From: Sedimentisphaerales bacterium
GTDB taxonomy: Bacteria > Planctomycetota > Phycisphaerae > Sedimentisphaerales > Anaerohalosphaeraceae
Direction: 5' to 3'
DNA: 63,728 nt
Assembly: GCA_028282905.1 (NCBI GenBank)
Contig: JANQGW010000008.1
Location: 1 to 63,728 of the forward strand
The translations under genes and the position numbers were made by a program. Shown here in pieces: positions 25,349 through 33,263 of this stretch (its first letter is position 1; every line of letters begins with the position of its first letter). The notes under the pieces are model-generated. The model had not been told where the DNA came from, ran no database searches, and saw nothing but the letters and a program-made list of their open reading frames with translations.

Positions 25349-27793
25349 ATGAGCGGCAAACGATTGAAAGAGACCCTGAGAAGCGAAAAATTTGCTGTCA
25401 CAACTGAGTTGACGGGCGGCCCGGGCTATAATTTTGCCCCGTTCGAGAAGTTTCTCACTGCACACAAGGCCAAAAGAGAACAGATTCCCGATGGTTTTCA
25501 CTTTACGGGGATCATGGTGCCTCAGAATCCCGGCGGCGTGGCCAATGTGGACCCGACGGATGTGCTGGCGGTGCTGGAAGCCAAGGGCCTGCTGGAAGGA
25601 TTGGATTTTATCCCGCATTTGAGCTGTAAGGACAATAATACGGATAGTTTGATCAGCAGCCTGGTCGGGTATCGGCAGCGCGGGACTGAAAGCATACTGG
25701 TATTGACAGGCGATAAGCCGGTGACGGCCCAGGGGGTGTTTGAGGTTGAGAGCGTGGGTCTGCTGGCGATGATGCGGTCGATGAATAACCAGGCGATCTT
25801 GAAGGCTAAGCCGGGTCAGTGGAATCAGGTGAAGCAATTTTATGCGGGGGCGGCGGTGTCGCCGTTTAAATATACCGAAGCGTCGCTGATGCAGCAGTAT
25901 TTCAAGATGGAGAAGAAGATTGCCGCTGGGGCGGACTATTTTGTGACGCAGGTCGGCTGGGACTGGAAAAAGTCGGCTGAATTGATGCATTACTGCAAGG
26001 ATAACGGGATTACGGTTCCAATGATCGGGAACTGTTACTGGCTGACGACGCTGACGCCGGCGCCGCGGCTGATGCACGATATTAAACTTCCGGGCTGTTT
26101 TGTGAGTGACGCCCTGCTGGCGAAGCTGCAGAGTGAGACGGTTGACGAGCATATCGAGCGGACGGCTCAGCAGGTGGCGATGTATAAATCCATGGGGTAT
26201 GCGGGGGTGGATGTCGGCGGTGTGCATGATTATGATGTGTTTTTGACAATTCTGAACCGGGCGGCGGAAATTGGTGACGGCTGGGAAGAATATAAAGAAA
26301 ATCTCTGCTGGCCGGCGGAGAAGGCGTTTTATCTGTATGATGAGGCCGGCAAGCGGGTCGAGATGCCTGCGCATAAGCGGAAATTTAACGAGAAGTTTTT
26401 TGACTTTATGCACCGGGCGATTTTGGACGAGGAGCATGCGGGATTTCACTGCTTTAAAGGGGCCTTGAAGCTGGTCGGGGCCAACCGGGAAGGGAGTTTT
26501 TCGAATAAGGCGTTTAACGCAGTTGAGAAGAGTTTTAAGTATTGTGCGTTCGACTGCGCGGAATGCGGGGATTGCTACTTGCCGGAGAACTTTGGATATT
26601 GTACGATAGGCGGCTGTGAAAAGGGACTGGATAATGCCCCGTGCGGTGACGCGACGGTGGACGGCCGGTGCGGCAATAACCCGGAGCAGAAGTGTGTGGG
26701 TGAGCAGATCTATTATGCGGCGGCGGCGAAGGCCGGCGGACGTGAGAAACTGCGGCATACGCTGAACCGGCCGCGGAAGGCAGGTTTGCAGCATTCCAGC
26801 TCAATCGTTAACTATTTATTTGCAAAGGACCATACGATGAAAACTCCGCTGATTGGGATTGGCGAGTCGATTCATGCCTCGATTCCGAAAACCGGGAAAG
26901 TGATGACCGAACTGCACGCGCTGGGCGCGGATGCTTATACGACGCCGAGCGGGCCGCTGGATTATATCCGTGCACTGATCGAGAGCCAGGCGGATGACGA
27001 CGCGGCGTATATCGCAGTAAATCTGGATGAATTCTGTGAGACGGACCCGCAGGAGGCAGTCGGGATGATGATCGAATACACCAAGATGGTGCGGAAATGG
27101 GGCAAGGGCGTGCCGATTTGCCTGGACAGCAGCAACGATGATGTGCTGAAGGCGGGCCTGAAAGAGTGGTATAACACGGATGAAGCGGTTAAGCCGCCGC
27201 TGGTGAATTCGATCAAGATCTATACGGCTGACGCGATGATGCCGCTGCGGAAAGAGTATGATTTTTCGTTTATCGGGCTGCTGGTGAGTGAAGACAAACC
27301 GACCGGTCCGGGCGGGTCACATTCGGTCGATGAATTGTTCGGTTATGCTACCGAGCTGTTTGAGAAGGCGACACAGTATGGGTTTAAGCCGGAGGAAATC
27401 TTCTTTGACTCGACGGTGTTCCCGATCGCGATTGATATGCCGATGGAGCCGGGGGTGCCGGGGTATACGTACCGGGCGTTTGAGACGATTCGGCGGATCA
27501 AGACCGATCCGAAGATGAAGGGCTGTCATTTCTCGCTGGGCGTGAGCAATAGCTGTCGGGATCTGCCGGGTCGACGGATCGGGATTTGCCGGGCGTATGT
27601 GGCCAAGGCGATGGAATACGGTCTGGACGCGGGGATCGTGAATGTGGCGCATCGGTATGGTGAAAAGCCGGTGGACCCGTCGCTGCTGGAGCTGATTGAC
27701 GCGTATGCGAATCTGGATGGGGATATGGATAAGTTGACGGTTGCGATGGACCTGATGGGTAAGTTCTGTCAATCCTGCAAGAAACCGAGTTAA
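25349..27793 (+). CDS. Methylenetetrahydrofolate reductase fused to MTHFR_C-like Cys-rich and pterin-methyltransferase-like domains
   Basis: An 814-residue protein with three parts. Residues 1-300 are MetF-type 5,10-methylenetetrahydrofolate reductase (VTTELTGGPG, LVLTGDKP, TQVGWDW). Residues about 330-490 carry a Cys-rich module (CAFDCAECGDCYLP, IGGCEKG, APCGD, DGRCG) of the MTHFR C-terminal/MetV type, which binds metal and delivers electrons in acetogens. Residues about 500-814 form a TIM-barrel pterin-binding domain (GIGESIHAS, AVNLDE, ICLDSSNDDV, LGVSNSCRDLPGR) like methyltetrahydrofolate:corrinoid methyltransferases. The fusion would make methyl-THF and pass the methyl group on. No corrinoid protein is encoded next to it. 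It starts at the ATG at 25349 with GAAGAGGA upstream. Confidence 0.85.
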   Translation: MSGKRLKETLRSEKFAVTTELTGGPGYNFAPFEKFLTAHKAKREQIPDGFHFTGIMVPQNPGGVANVDPTDVLAVLEAKGLLEGLDFIPHLSCKDNNTDSLISSLVGYRQRGTESILVLTGDKPVTAQGVFEVESVGLLAMMRSMNNQAILKAKPGQWNQVKQFYAGAAVSPFKYTEASLMQQYFKMEKKIAAGADYFVTQVGWDWKKSAELMHYCKDNGITVPMIGNCYWLTTLTPAPRLMHDIKLPGCFVSDALLAKLQSETVDEHIERTAQQVAMYKSMGYAGVDVGGVHDYDVFLTILNRAAEIGDGWEEYKENLCWPAEKAFYLYDEAGKRVEMPAHKRKFNEKFFDFMHRAILDEEHAGFHCFKGALKLVGANREGSFSNKAFNAVEKSFKYCAFDCAECGDCYLPENFGYCTIGGCEKGLDNAPCGDATVDGRCGNNPEQKCVGEQIYYAAAAKAGGREKLRHTLNRPRKAGLQHSSSIVNYLFAKDHTMKTPLIGIGESIHASIPKTGKVMTELHALGADAYTTPSGPLDYIRALIESQADDDAAYIAVNLDEFCETDPQEAVGMMIEYTKMVRKWGKGVPICLDSSNDDVLKAGLKEWYNTDEAVKPPLVNSIKIYTADAMMPLRKEYDFSFIGLLVSEDKPTGPGGSHSVDELFGYATELFEKATQYGFKPEEIFFDSTVFPIAIDMPMEPGVPGYTYRAFETIRRIKTDPKMKGCHFSLGVSNSCRDLPGRRIGICRAYVAKAMEYGLDAGIVNVAHRYGEKPVDPSLLELIDAYANLDGDMDKLTVAMDLMGKFCQSCKKPS

Positions 27794-27830
27794 TTCAATT
27801 TTGAATGTTGAATTTTTAATTATGAATTGA

Positions 27831-27887
27831 GGAATCGCCTTCGGCGATGCTGTTTAAATAGATTTCTCGGCTGCGCTCGGAATGACA
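27831..27887 (+). repeat. GGAAT...GAATGAC double-hairpin repeat
   Basis: GGAATCGCC-TTC-GGCGAT, then GCTGTTTAAATAGAT, then TTCTCGGCTGCGCTCGGAATGAC. This is one of the clearest copies of the dispersed family. Confidence 0.75.
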
Positions 27888-27981
27888 GGGAGACTTCACC
27901 ACGAAGGACGCGAAGAGCACGAAGATTATTTAGGTGAATTTATTCTGCCACGGATGAACACGAATTGGCTCCACTGGGGAT

Positions 27982-28094
27982 AAATCGCCGGAGTGTTTTA
28001 CACTCCTTTCAGGGCAGTTCCAGCCGGTCATGCTCCGGCCTGCGTTCGTACGCAAGTCGAATGTATCTGCCCTGCCGGCTGCGCCGGGCGATTT
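27982..28094 (+). repeat. Cloverleaf repeat, complete copy
   Basis: Closing stem AAATCGCC (27982-27989) with GGCGATTT (28087-28094); inner hairpin GGAGTG-TTTTA-CACTCC and a terminal CCGGCTGCGCCGG. Of the plus-strand copies, this one is closest to the reverse copy at 12875-12993. Confidence 0.75.
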
Positions 28095-28189
28095 TTTGAG
28101 GCGTTATGGTATTTGCTGGATCACTGATTGGGAATGCAGCACAGGGAGTCGTGTCTCTGTTGTTCGGTGCGGATGTTTGGGCTGTTTTT

Positions 28190-28597
28190 TTATGGGGCGA
28201 GCCAGGTGAAGGGGCTTAGGGGGATGTTTCGGGCGATGGTGTAGGCGATGATTAAAATAAACAGTGCCCATATCCATCGGGCAGGGATGAAGACGGTGGG
28301 GATTTTTATGTTGAAGAAGTATCTCAGGGATTGGGCGAGCAAGCCGTAGGCAATGAACGGTAGTGAGAGGACCATCAGGCAATTTAGGCCGAAGGCAGCG
28401 GCGATTTGCCCGTGGAAGATCTGGTGCAGTGCCCGCAGCGAGCCGCAGCCGGGGCAGTACAGACCGGTCAGTTTGTGGAACGGGCATGGGGGGAAGACGC
28501 CGCTTGAGGCGGGATTATAAGTAAACAGCAGAATCACCACGATGACGGCGGTAATCGCCAACGCGATGAATTGGAGGAGCCTTTTTCCTTGCCGCAT
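28190..28597 (-). CDS. DUF2752 membrane protein
   Basis: A membrane protein of about 135 residues with the DUF2752 signature CPFHKLTGLYCPGCGSLRAL, followed by three to four hydrophobic helices. The conserved Cys and the PGCG motif are complete. I chose the ATG at 28597 (MRQGKRLLQF) because it begins just upstream of the first helix and leaves 19 bp after the neighbour's stop; a longer frame from 28648 would overlap that gene. No clear ribosome site. It is the last gene of a minus-strand set of zinc-ribbon/membrane proteins. Function of the family is unknown. Confidence 0.75.
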   Translation of the reverse strand: MRQGKRLLQFIALAITAVIVVILLFTYNPASSGVFPPCPFHKLTGLYCPGCGSLRALHQIFHGQIAAAFGLNCLMVLSLPFIAYGLLAQSLRYFFNIKIPTVFIPARWIWALFILIIAYTIARNIPLSPFTWLAP

Positions 28598-28616
28598 AGT
28601 ATGGCCATTCAATGGT

Positions 28617-28982
28617 TTAATGCATTGATCCAGATGCGATTCCGACACCGATAAAAATCGCGTAAAGCAACATCGGAATCAATCCGAGCCAAAATGCCAG
28701 CCAACACCATTTTTCGGCGTTACGTGAACATTCCATTGCCGCGGCATAGTCGCCAGAAGATATTTTAGATGTGGTCAATGCCGCATAGACAATCGCAACG
28801 ATACCGAACGGCTGACAACAGAACATCGTTACTAAAATCGCCTGCACCAAATAGGTCGGAATATCAGGCCGTCTTTGATACGTCGGGGATTGCGCGCCGG
28901 CGTAAGGCTGAAGCGACTGGCCGCAGTGAGCGCACCGGCCAGTCGCTGCTGTATTCTGTTGTCCACAAAACGGGCAATACAT
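28617..28982 (-). CDS. Zinc-ribbon CD225/dispanin-like membrane protein
   Basis: Starting at the ATG at 28982, after an AAGGAG...GGGGAG ribosome site, the protein is about 121 residues. A zinc ribbon (CPFCGQQN, RCAHCGQ) is followed by a CD225/dispanin domain: IPTYLVQAILVTMFCCQPFG, then VYAALTTSKISSGDYAAA and a second helix. In animals this fold occurs in interferon-induced membrane proteins; in bacteria the role is unknown. It is a close paralogue of the gene just upstream (29002-29385), from which it is separated by 19 bp. Confidence 0.8.
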   Translation of the reverse strand: MYCPFCGQQNTAATGRCAHCGQSLQPYAGAQSPTYQRRPDIPTYLVQAILVTMFCCQPFGIVAIVYAALTTSKISSGDYAAAMECSRNAEKWCWLAFWLGLIPMLLYAIFIGVGIASGSMH

Positions 28983-29001
28983 CAACTCCCCTTTCTCCTT
29001 A

Positions 29002-29385
29002 CTACATTGACTCATACTGCATTGCTGACGCCCCGGCACCAATAACACCGAATATTACCTGAACAAGAATTACTGCCAAGCCCAGTCCAAAAGCAATCCA
29101 GCAGAACATTTTAGCCTTTCTAGAGCTGTCCATTGCGCCAGCAATATCGCCGGAAGCAATCTTGCCATTCACCTGAGCGGCAAAGACGATGGCCGCAATA
29201 CCGAAAGGCAAACAACATAAAATTGTTACCAGAATCGACTGCACCAGATAATTTGGGATATTCGGCCGAGAACCCGGCTGAACAGGCTGGGCTGTCTGGG
29301 CGGGTGTATTGAACAGATTCTGTCCGCAACCTACGCATTGAGCCGCATTGTCTTCATTCCTTTTGCCGCAAGATGGACAATACAT
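29002..29385 (-). CDS. Zinc-ribbon CD225/dispanin-like membrane protein
   Basis: About 127 residues from the ATG at 29385 (an AAAGGA site lies upstream). The order is the same as in the next gene: zinc ribbon (CPSCGKRN, QCVGCGQ), a Pro/Gln linker, then the dispanin part (IPNYLVQSILVTILCC, FAAQVNGKIASGDIAGA) and a terminal helix. The pair arose by tandem duplication. The Cys pair in the first helix, lipid-modified in animal relatives, is kept. Confidence 0.8.
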   Translation of the reverse strand: MYCPSCGKRNEDNAAQCVGCGQNLFNTPAQTAQPVQPGSRPNIPNYLVQSILVTILCCLPFGIAAIVFAAQVNGKIASGDIAGAMDSSRKAKMFCWIAFGLGLAVILVQVIFGVIGAGASAMQYESM

Positions 29386-29449
29386 ACTAAATCCTTTCTT
29401 TTTTGTTAACACTTTCTATTCAACCCCTCCGGGGTTGGTTTGTGTATTC

Positions 29450-29809
29450 TTATCCTGCTAACGCACCGATAAGGAGCAATAAAAACGGAAGCGAGAAAAG
29501 GACTCCCATGATGACCGCAAAGATACATCGGCCCATTCCGTGTTTTTCGGGATTTTTTTTAATGTCAAGAATGCCGACGATTCCGAGGATCAGTGCCACG
29601 GGTGCGGGGAAAAAGAGCAATGCAAACAGGCCCGCATAGCCGGCGGCGATGGCCCAGCCGGAACGTCCGACGGGCAGAAGGATGCGCATTCCGACGTCAT
29701 CTTCAATGGAATAGGTGGAAGTGACGGCCGGGGCGGCCATGGCGGTTTTGCACCGGATGCAAACCTGTGCCTGGTCGGCGTTTTGTGTGCCGCATTGTGT
29801 ACAATACAT
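29450..29809 (-). CDS. Zinc-ribbon small membrane protein
   Basis: The ATG at 29809 has an AAGGAG site 5 bp away; a GTG six bases earlier is less likely. The 119-residue product has a zinc ribbon (MYCTQCGTQN, VCIRCKT), a linker, and two helices (about residues 52-80 and 95-117) around a DIKKNPEKHG loop, as in DUF4190-type proteins. It is the first gene of the minus-strand set and diverges from the DUF4870 gene at 30155. Function unknown. Confidence 0.72.
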   Translation of the reverse strand: MYCTQCGTQNADQAQVCIRCKTAMAAPAVTSTYSIEDDVGMRILLPVGRSGWAIAAGYAGLFALLFFPAPVALILGIVGILDIKKNPEKHGMGRCIFAVIMGVLFSLPFLLLLIGALAG

Positions 29810-30020
29810 AACCACTCCTTGCTTCTAATTATCGCTAATATCAAGATAACAGAGTGTGGGCAGAAGTCAATGATAATTTCAGGTGAAGTTTGGCGAGTTT
29901 TTAGCTTTTGAATTGAAAATTAACACGGACATTCACGGACGCGCACGGTCTGACACGGATTTGGGGCCCTGCTCAGAGCGGATGGGCTTGAATTGGGTGT
30001 CTGTGAAAAATTATCAGGTC

Positions 30021-30051
30021 AACCCCGGCAAACGAGTTGTCGGAGCTAAAC
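30021..30051 (+). repeat. AACCCCGGCAA hairpin repeat
   Basis: A CCCCGGCAA-ACGAG-TTGTCGGAG hairpin ending in CTAAAC, of the same family as 23576. The gene-free stretch 29810-30154 also has a CACGGA-type repeat (29920-29965) and the promoter below. Confidence 0.6.
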
Positions 30052-30068
30052 AGAGGGTATTCTTTTGC

Positions 30069-30097
30069 TTGACAAATGGGAGTTTTAGGGGTACAAG
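30069..30097 (+). promoter_or_regulatory. Promoter upstream of the DUF4870 gene
   Basis: TTGACA (30069-30074), a 17-bp spacer and TACAAG (30092-30097). The gene starts at 30155 with GGGAGG as ribosome site. Confidence 0.55.
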
Positions 30098-30154
30098 TGA
30101 GGGAAATATTGGAGTTGAGAGAGTGTTTTTTACCTTATTTCAGGGAGGTTCATT

Positions 30155-30778
30155 ATGAATGAGTTTACTGACAAACCCGAATCGGAGGATATTCCACAGC
30201 CGACACCGCCTCAGGGACCGACTCCGCTGACGAATCCATCGGATGCGCAGGAGCCAACGCCGACACCGCCGCCGATTCCCCAGGAACCGGTGACACCGCC
30301 ATTGGAACCGACCCCGGCTGCTGAACCGGTGCAGGAAACCGCCCCGCCGCCGGAGTTTGATGCTTCGGCTCCGCCGATTCCACCGCAGAGTGAGCCGCAG
30401 GGGCAAACTCCGCCGCCACCGGTTATGGGTGAGCTGAGCAAGGACGAGAAAATGTGGGGGATGTTCTGTCATCTGGCAGCTTTGGCAGGATTTGTTGGTG
30501 TTCCTTTCGGGAATATTCTCGGACCGCTGATTCTGTGGCTGATCAAAAAGGATGAAATGCCTTTCATTGATGACCAGGGCAAGGAAGCATTAAACTTTCA
30601 GATTTCTCTTACAATTTACGGGCTGGCCCTTTTGCCAACTTTCTGTTTTCCGCCGCTTATGATTATATTGGCACTGGCCTTAAGTATTGCCAACATTGTC
30701 TTTATTATTATAGCGGCACTCAAGGCCAATAACGGGGAAGCTTACCGCTATCCCTGCTGTCTGCGGCTGGTGAAGTAG
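30155..30778 (+). CDS. Proline-rich DUF4870-like membrane protein
   Basis: A 207-residue protein. The first 90 residues are a disordered Pro/Thr/Glu-rich segment, probably cytoplasmic. The C-terminal part is a DUF4870 domain: SKDEKMWGMFCHLAALAGF, then PLILWLIKKDEMPFI, DDQGKEALNFQISL and two more helices with a C-terminal RYP motif. That set of motifs is diagnostic for the family, whose function is unknown. GGGAGG precedes the ATG. The next gene on this strand is also a small membrane protein. Confidence 0.85.
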   Translation: MNEFTDKPESEDIPQPTPPQGPTPLTNPSDAQEPTPTPPPIPQEPVTPPLEPTPAAEPVQETAPPPEFDASAPPIPPQSEPQGQTPPPPVMGELSKDEKMWGMFCHLAALAGFVGVPFGNILGPLILWLIKKDEMPFIDDQGKEALNFQISLTIYGLALLPTFCFPPLMIILALALSIANIVFIIIAALKANNGEAYRYPCCLRLVK

Positions 30779-30854
30779 TCTTTGACTTGAGCTACAATCT
30801 CTGCAGACCCACCATACTTGCAGAGATTACTTTTTCTCTTTGTTGGAGGAAGCT

Positions 30855-31511
30855 ATGAATATGCAGTTGAATAACGTTCGACCTGTTTCAAAAGGCTTAT
30901 ACATCGGCGTCTATATCGGCGGCGCTGTCTTGGGAGGCATCCTCATGGTCGCTGCTATTGTGGCCATGGCCGTCGCGGCCGCGGGAGCCGAAGACGGAAG
31001 CATTCCTTCAGATACCGGCGCCGCTATTGCAGCCGTCGGCGGTCTTGTACTGCTGTTAGCCAGCGCTATGACGCTGACCAGCACAGTTTTTCTTATGATG
31101 CTGTTTTACAAGATGTGGAGTGCCATTCAGGATGGACATGCCCGCACGACACCGGGTAAAGCCGTTGGATTTTTGTTTATCCCGCTTTTCAATCTCTACT
31201 GGGTTTTCCAGGTTTTATGGGGATTTTCAAAAGATTACAACGCATTTTTGCAGCGGCACCGCCTGCCGGTTCCACTTTTATCTGAAAACCTGTTTTTGTG
31301 GACTTGCATTGTACCGCTTATGGGAATGCTACCTGTGGTGGGATACTTTGCCCAGATTGCCGTGTTAGTGATGTATATTATGGTCATGAATGCGGCTTGC
31401 AATGCGATTAACGGCCTTGCGAATCTCCAACTGCAAACGCCGCAAACAGCGGCTGCGCCAACCCCAACGGTGAATCCTGTCGCGCCAAATCCTAATATGC
31501 CGGTTGAATAA
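30855..31511 (+). CDS. Multi-pass membrane protein of unknown function
   Basis: The ATG at 30855 follows GGAGGAAGCT, an ideal ribosome site; a TTG 15 bases earlier overlaps that site and is rejected. The 218-residue protein has helices near residues 15-40, 55-80, 100-118 and 140-175, with a conserved-looking YKMWSAIQDGHARTTPGKAVGFLF segment split here by a helix boundary, and a Pro/Thr-rich tail. It is loosely similar to DUF4328-type proteins, but I am not sure. A terminator follows directly. Confidence 0.65.
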   Translation: MNMQLNNVRPVSKGLYIGVYIGGAVLGGILMVAAIVAMAVAAAGAEDGSIPSDTGAAIAAVGGLVLLLASAMTLTSTVFLMMLFYKMWSAIQDGHARTTPGKAVGFLFIPLFNLYWVFQVLWGFSKDYNAFLQRHRLPVPLLSENLFLWTCIVPLMGMLPVVGYFAQIAVLVMYIMVMNAACNAINGLANLQLQTPQTAAAPTPTVNPVAPNPNMPVE

Positions 31512-31529
31512 TCAATTGATTCATACAAG

Positions 31530-31573
31530 ATATCCCCCTGCATGGAACTGGTTTCTGTGCGGGGGTATTTTTT
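31530..31573 (+). terminator. Intrinsic terminator
   Basis: ATACCCCC-type arms (ATATCCCCCTGCA with TGCGGGGGTAT) followed by TTTTTTT, 18 bp after the membrane protein gene. Confidence 0.75.
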
Positions 31574-31768
31574 TGCCATCGGCCTTCGCCCTTTGAGCTT
31601 TGGTCCGGGCAGAGGGGACTGAGGTTAAGGTTGAACCACCGAGGACGCTGAGGACACCGATTTTTAGAACCACTAATGAACACTAATACACACGAATTAT
31701 AGGGCAATGGGTGGATTATAAAAGTCCACAGATTTCACGGATTCTCACAGATTTGGGGCATAGGGATG

Positions 31769-31881
31769 GAAATCACGGCGGGCTTTGCCCGCTGGATTGC
31801 TCTCCATCGGCCAGTGTGCTCGAAACTTTGTTTCTGTGCTACCGTCCGATTCCGACCAGTTCGGCTGCGCCGGGTGATTTC
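31769..31881 (+). repeat. Cloverleaf repeat, complete copy
   Basis: Closing stem GAAATCAC (31769-31776) with GTGATTTC (31874-31881): relative to the copy at 23413 a G-C pair has become A-T on both sides. Inner hairpins GCGGGC-TTT-GCCCGC and CGGCTGCGCCG. Confidence 0.75.
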
Positions 31882-31970
31882 TGCGAGGCGTTTTTATGCT
31901 TTGCGTTTATCTCGCTGGGGGCACTGGCGGCGCTGAATAGCTGCCTTGCGGCAATATATCACAGGGAAAC

Positions 31971-32000
31971 GCGTCGTGTCGCTATCGCTCCACGCTTTTG
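31971..32000 (+). repeat. GCGTCGTGTCGCTATCGCTC repeat, copy 1
   Basis: A 30-bp stretch that recurs with few changes at 41819-41848; both follow ATCACAGGG. Origin unknown. Confidence 0.6.
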
Positions 32001-32051
32001 TGCGGAACCGCCTGTGACCAAAGCGGAATGTTTCGGGTGCGTTTTGTGTGC

Positions 32052-32082
32052 AAACCCCGGCAAAGGGCCTCCGGGGCTAAAC
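32052..32082 (+). repeat. AACCCCGGCAA hairpin repeat
   Basis: CCCCGG-CAAAGGGCCT-CCGGGG followed by CTAAAC; same family as 23576, 30021 and 35672. Confidence 0.6.
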
Positions 32083-32094
32083 GGGGGGAATGTC

Positions 32095-32122
32095 TTGCAA
32101 AATGGGGGGATTTTGCTATTAT
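32095..32122 (+). promoter_or_regulatory. smpB promoter, leaderless type
   Basis: TTGCAA (32095-32100), a 16-bp spacer and TATTAT (32117-32122). The -10 ends 7 bases before the ATG at 32130, exactly the distance seen at thiE. Confidence 0.55.
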
Positions 32123-32129
32123 GCGGGGC

Positions 32130-32606
32130 ATGGCAAAAGGGAAAGCTGTAAAACCGGATAAAAATCCCAGTATCAAGAATAAAAAGGCGTATCATAATTT
32201 TGAGCTGGTCGAGAAGGTCGAGGCGGGGATTTCGCTGCTGGGGACCGAGGTGAAGAGTCTGCGCGAGAAGAACTGCGACCTGGACGCCTGCTATGCACGG
32301 GTGGTCGGCAACGAGGTGTGGCTGATCGGCTGCAAGATCGCGCCGTATGACCGCGGCGGCTATACGAATCATGACCCGCTGCGAAAACGCAAGCTGCTGC
32401 TGCATAAGTCGCAAATCAAAAAGATCAAAACAAAGCTCGAACAGCGCGGGTTTACGCTGGTGCCGACGAAGATCTATTTTAATGATCGCGGGCTGGCGAA
32501 GGTGGAACTGGCGCTGGCGACGGGTAAGAAGCAGTATGATAAGCGAAAAAAACTGGTCGAACAGCAGCAGAAGAAAGATGTTCGGCGGGAGATGAAATAT
32601 AGATAA
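32130..32606 (+). CDS. smpB: SsrA-binding protein SmpB
   Basis: A 158-residue SmpB, the partner of tmRNA in rescue of stalled ribosomes. Signature parts are KKAYHNFELVEKVEAGI, LLGTEVKSLREKNCDL, CKIAPYDRGGYTNHDPLRKRKLLLH and the basic C-terminal tail (KKDVRREMKYR). Homologues usually start at the equivalent of the ATG at 32130; an ATG at 32121 lies inside the -10 box, and longer frames run through repeats. The tmRNA gene (ssrA), often adjacent, is not seen in this window. Confidence 0.96.
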   Translation: MAKGKAVKPDKNPSIKNKKAYHNFELVEKVEAGISLLGTEVKSLREKNCDLDACYARVVGNEVWLIGCKIAPYDRGGYTNHDPLRKRKLLLHKSQIKKIKTKLEQRGFTLVPTKIYFNDRGLAKVELALATGKKQYDKRKKLVEQQQKKDVRREMKYR

Positions 32607-32638
32607 TTATGAATTTTGAATGTTGAATTATTAAATAA

Positions 32639-32695
32639 GGAATCGCCTTCGGCGATAGCTGTTTGAATAGATTCCTCGGCTGCGCTCGGAATGAC
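32639..32695 (+). repeat. GGAAT...GAATGAC double-hairpin repeat
   Basis: GGAATCGCC-TTC-GGCGAT, GCTGTTTGAATAGATTCCTCGGCTGCGCTCGGAATGAC split over the usual two hairpins. It lies between smpB and the DUF1844 gene; a CATGAAG-type repeat follows at 32759-32835. Confidence 0.75.
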
Positions 32696-32864
32696 GGGTT
32701 GGGTGGTTGGAATATTGTATTATTAATTGAAATCGTTTCTTGCATGGGTATGGGATTTAAACCATGAAGCTCATGAAGACCATGAAGTTTCTTATAATTT
32801 TATTCTTCATGCTCTTCATGGTAAATTATCCACATTAATCCATCGTTTAACAGTGGAGAACAAA

Positions 32865-33260
32865 ATGGCAGACGAAGAAAAGAAAATTATTATTGACGAA
32901 GACTGGAAGACGCAAGCTCAAAAGGAAAAGGAAGAACTGAAAGAGGCCGAACAGCAAAAGGCTGAGGCGGGCGGCGATGAAGGGATGCCGATGCCGGAAG
33001 CGGATTTTGCGGGGCTGGTGAGTATGCTGGCAACGCAGGCGTTTTATGCACTCGGGCTGATTCGGCCGGAAGGTGCGGAAGATGCACCGGTCGAGCCGAA
33101 CTTTGTCATCGCCAAGTACAACATCGATACGCTGGGGATGCTGGGCGAAAAGTGCAAAGGCAACCTGACCGATGATGAGCAGAAGATGCTGACGGATACG
33201 CTGGCGCAGCTGCGGATGCTGTTTGTTCAGTTGACGCAGGCCAAGCCGGAACAGGAATAG
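32865..33260 (+). CDS. DUF1844 protein
   Basis: A 131-residue acidic soluble protein. The start at 32865 (GGAG site upstream) excludes an in-frame stretch made of repeats. After a charged N-terminus (IIIDEDWKTQAQKEKEEL) it has the DUF1844 core FAGLVSMLATQAFYALGLI, NFVIAKYNIDTLGML and CKGNLTDDEQKML. The family is common in Planctomycetes and Deltaproteobacteria and has no known function. Only 3 bp separate it from trpC, so the two are cotranscribed. Confidence 0.88.
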   Translation: MADEEKKIIIDEDWKTQAQKEKEELKEAEQQKAEAGGDEGMPMPEADFAGLVSMLATQAFYALGLIRPEGAEDAPVEPNFVIAKYNIDTLGMLGEKCKGNLTDDEQKMLTDTLAQLRMLFVQLTQAKPEQE

Positions 33261-33263
33261 GCC

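Larger units (their letters stand above)
27794..28189 (+). other. Gene-free stretch made of repeats
   Basis: Between the convergent MTHFR fusion and DUF2752 genes. In order: an AT-rich TTGAATGTTGAA motif (similar to 32608-32638), a GGAATCGCC hairpin repeat, a CACGAAG-type repeat (27895-27968), and a cloverleaf repeat. Nothing else is seen. Confidence 0.6.
31512..32129 (+). other. Gene-free stretch: terminator and repeats
   Basis: Starts with a terminator, then CACGAA/CACAGATT-type repeats (31628-31760), a cloverleaf repeat, a GCGTCGTGTCGCTATCGCTC repeat (31971-32000, second copy near 41819) and a CCCCGGCAA hairpin just before smpB. No gene. Confidence 0.6.

Noticed and set aside
25271-26794. 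507-codon minus-strand frame opposite the MTHFR fusion gene
   Set aside because: Arg/His/Leu-rich shadow of a well-identified gene; no start context and no motif.
27982-28094. tRNA gene, because of the cloverleaf-like fold
   Set aside because: Too long, no anticodon arm, no T-loop GTTCGAATC at the proper place and no CCA-end context; several copies with the same fold lie elsewhere between genes.
31998-32129. Upstream extension of smpB (44 extra codons)
   Set aside because: The extension is encoded by a hairpin repeat and the promoter; SmpB homologues start at the equivalent of 32130.
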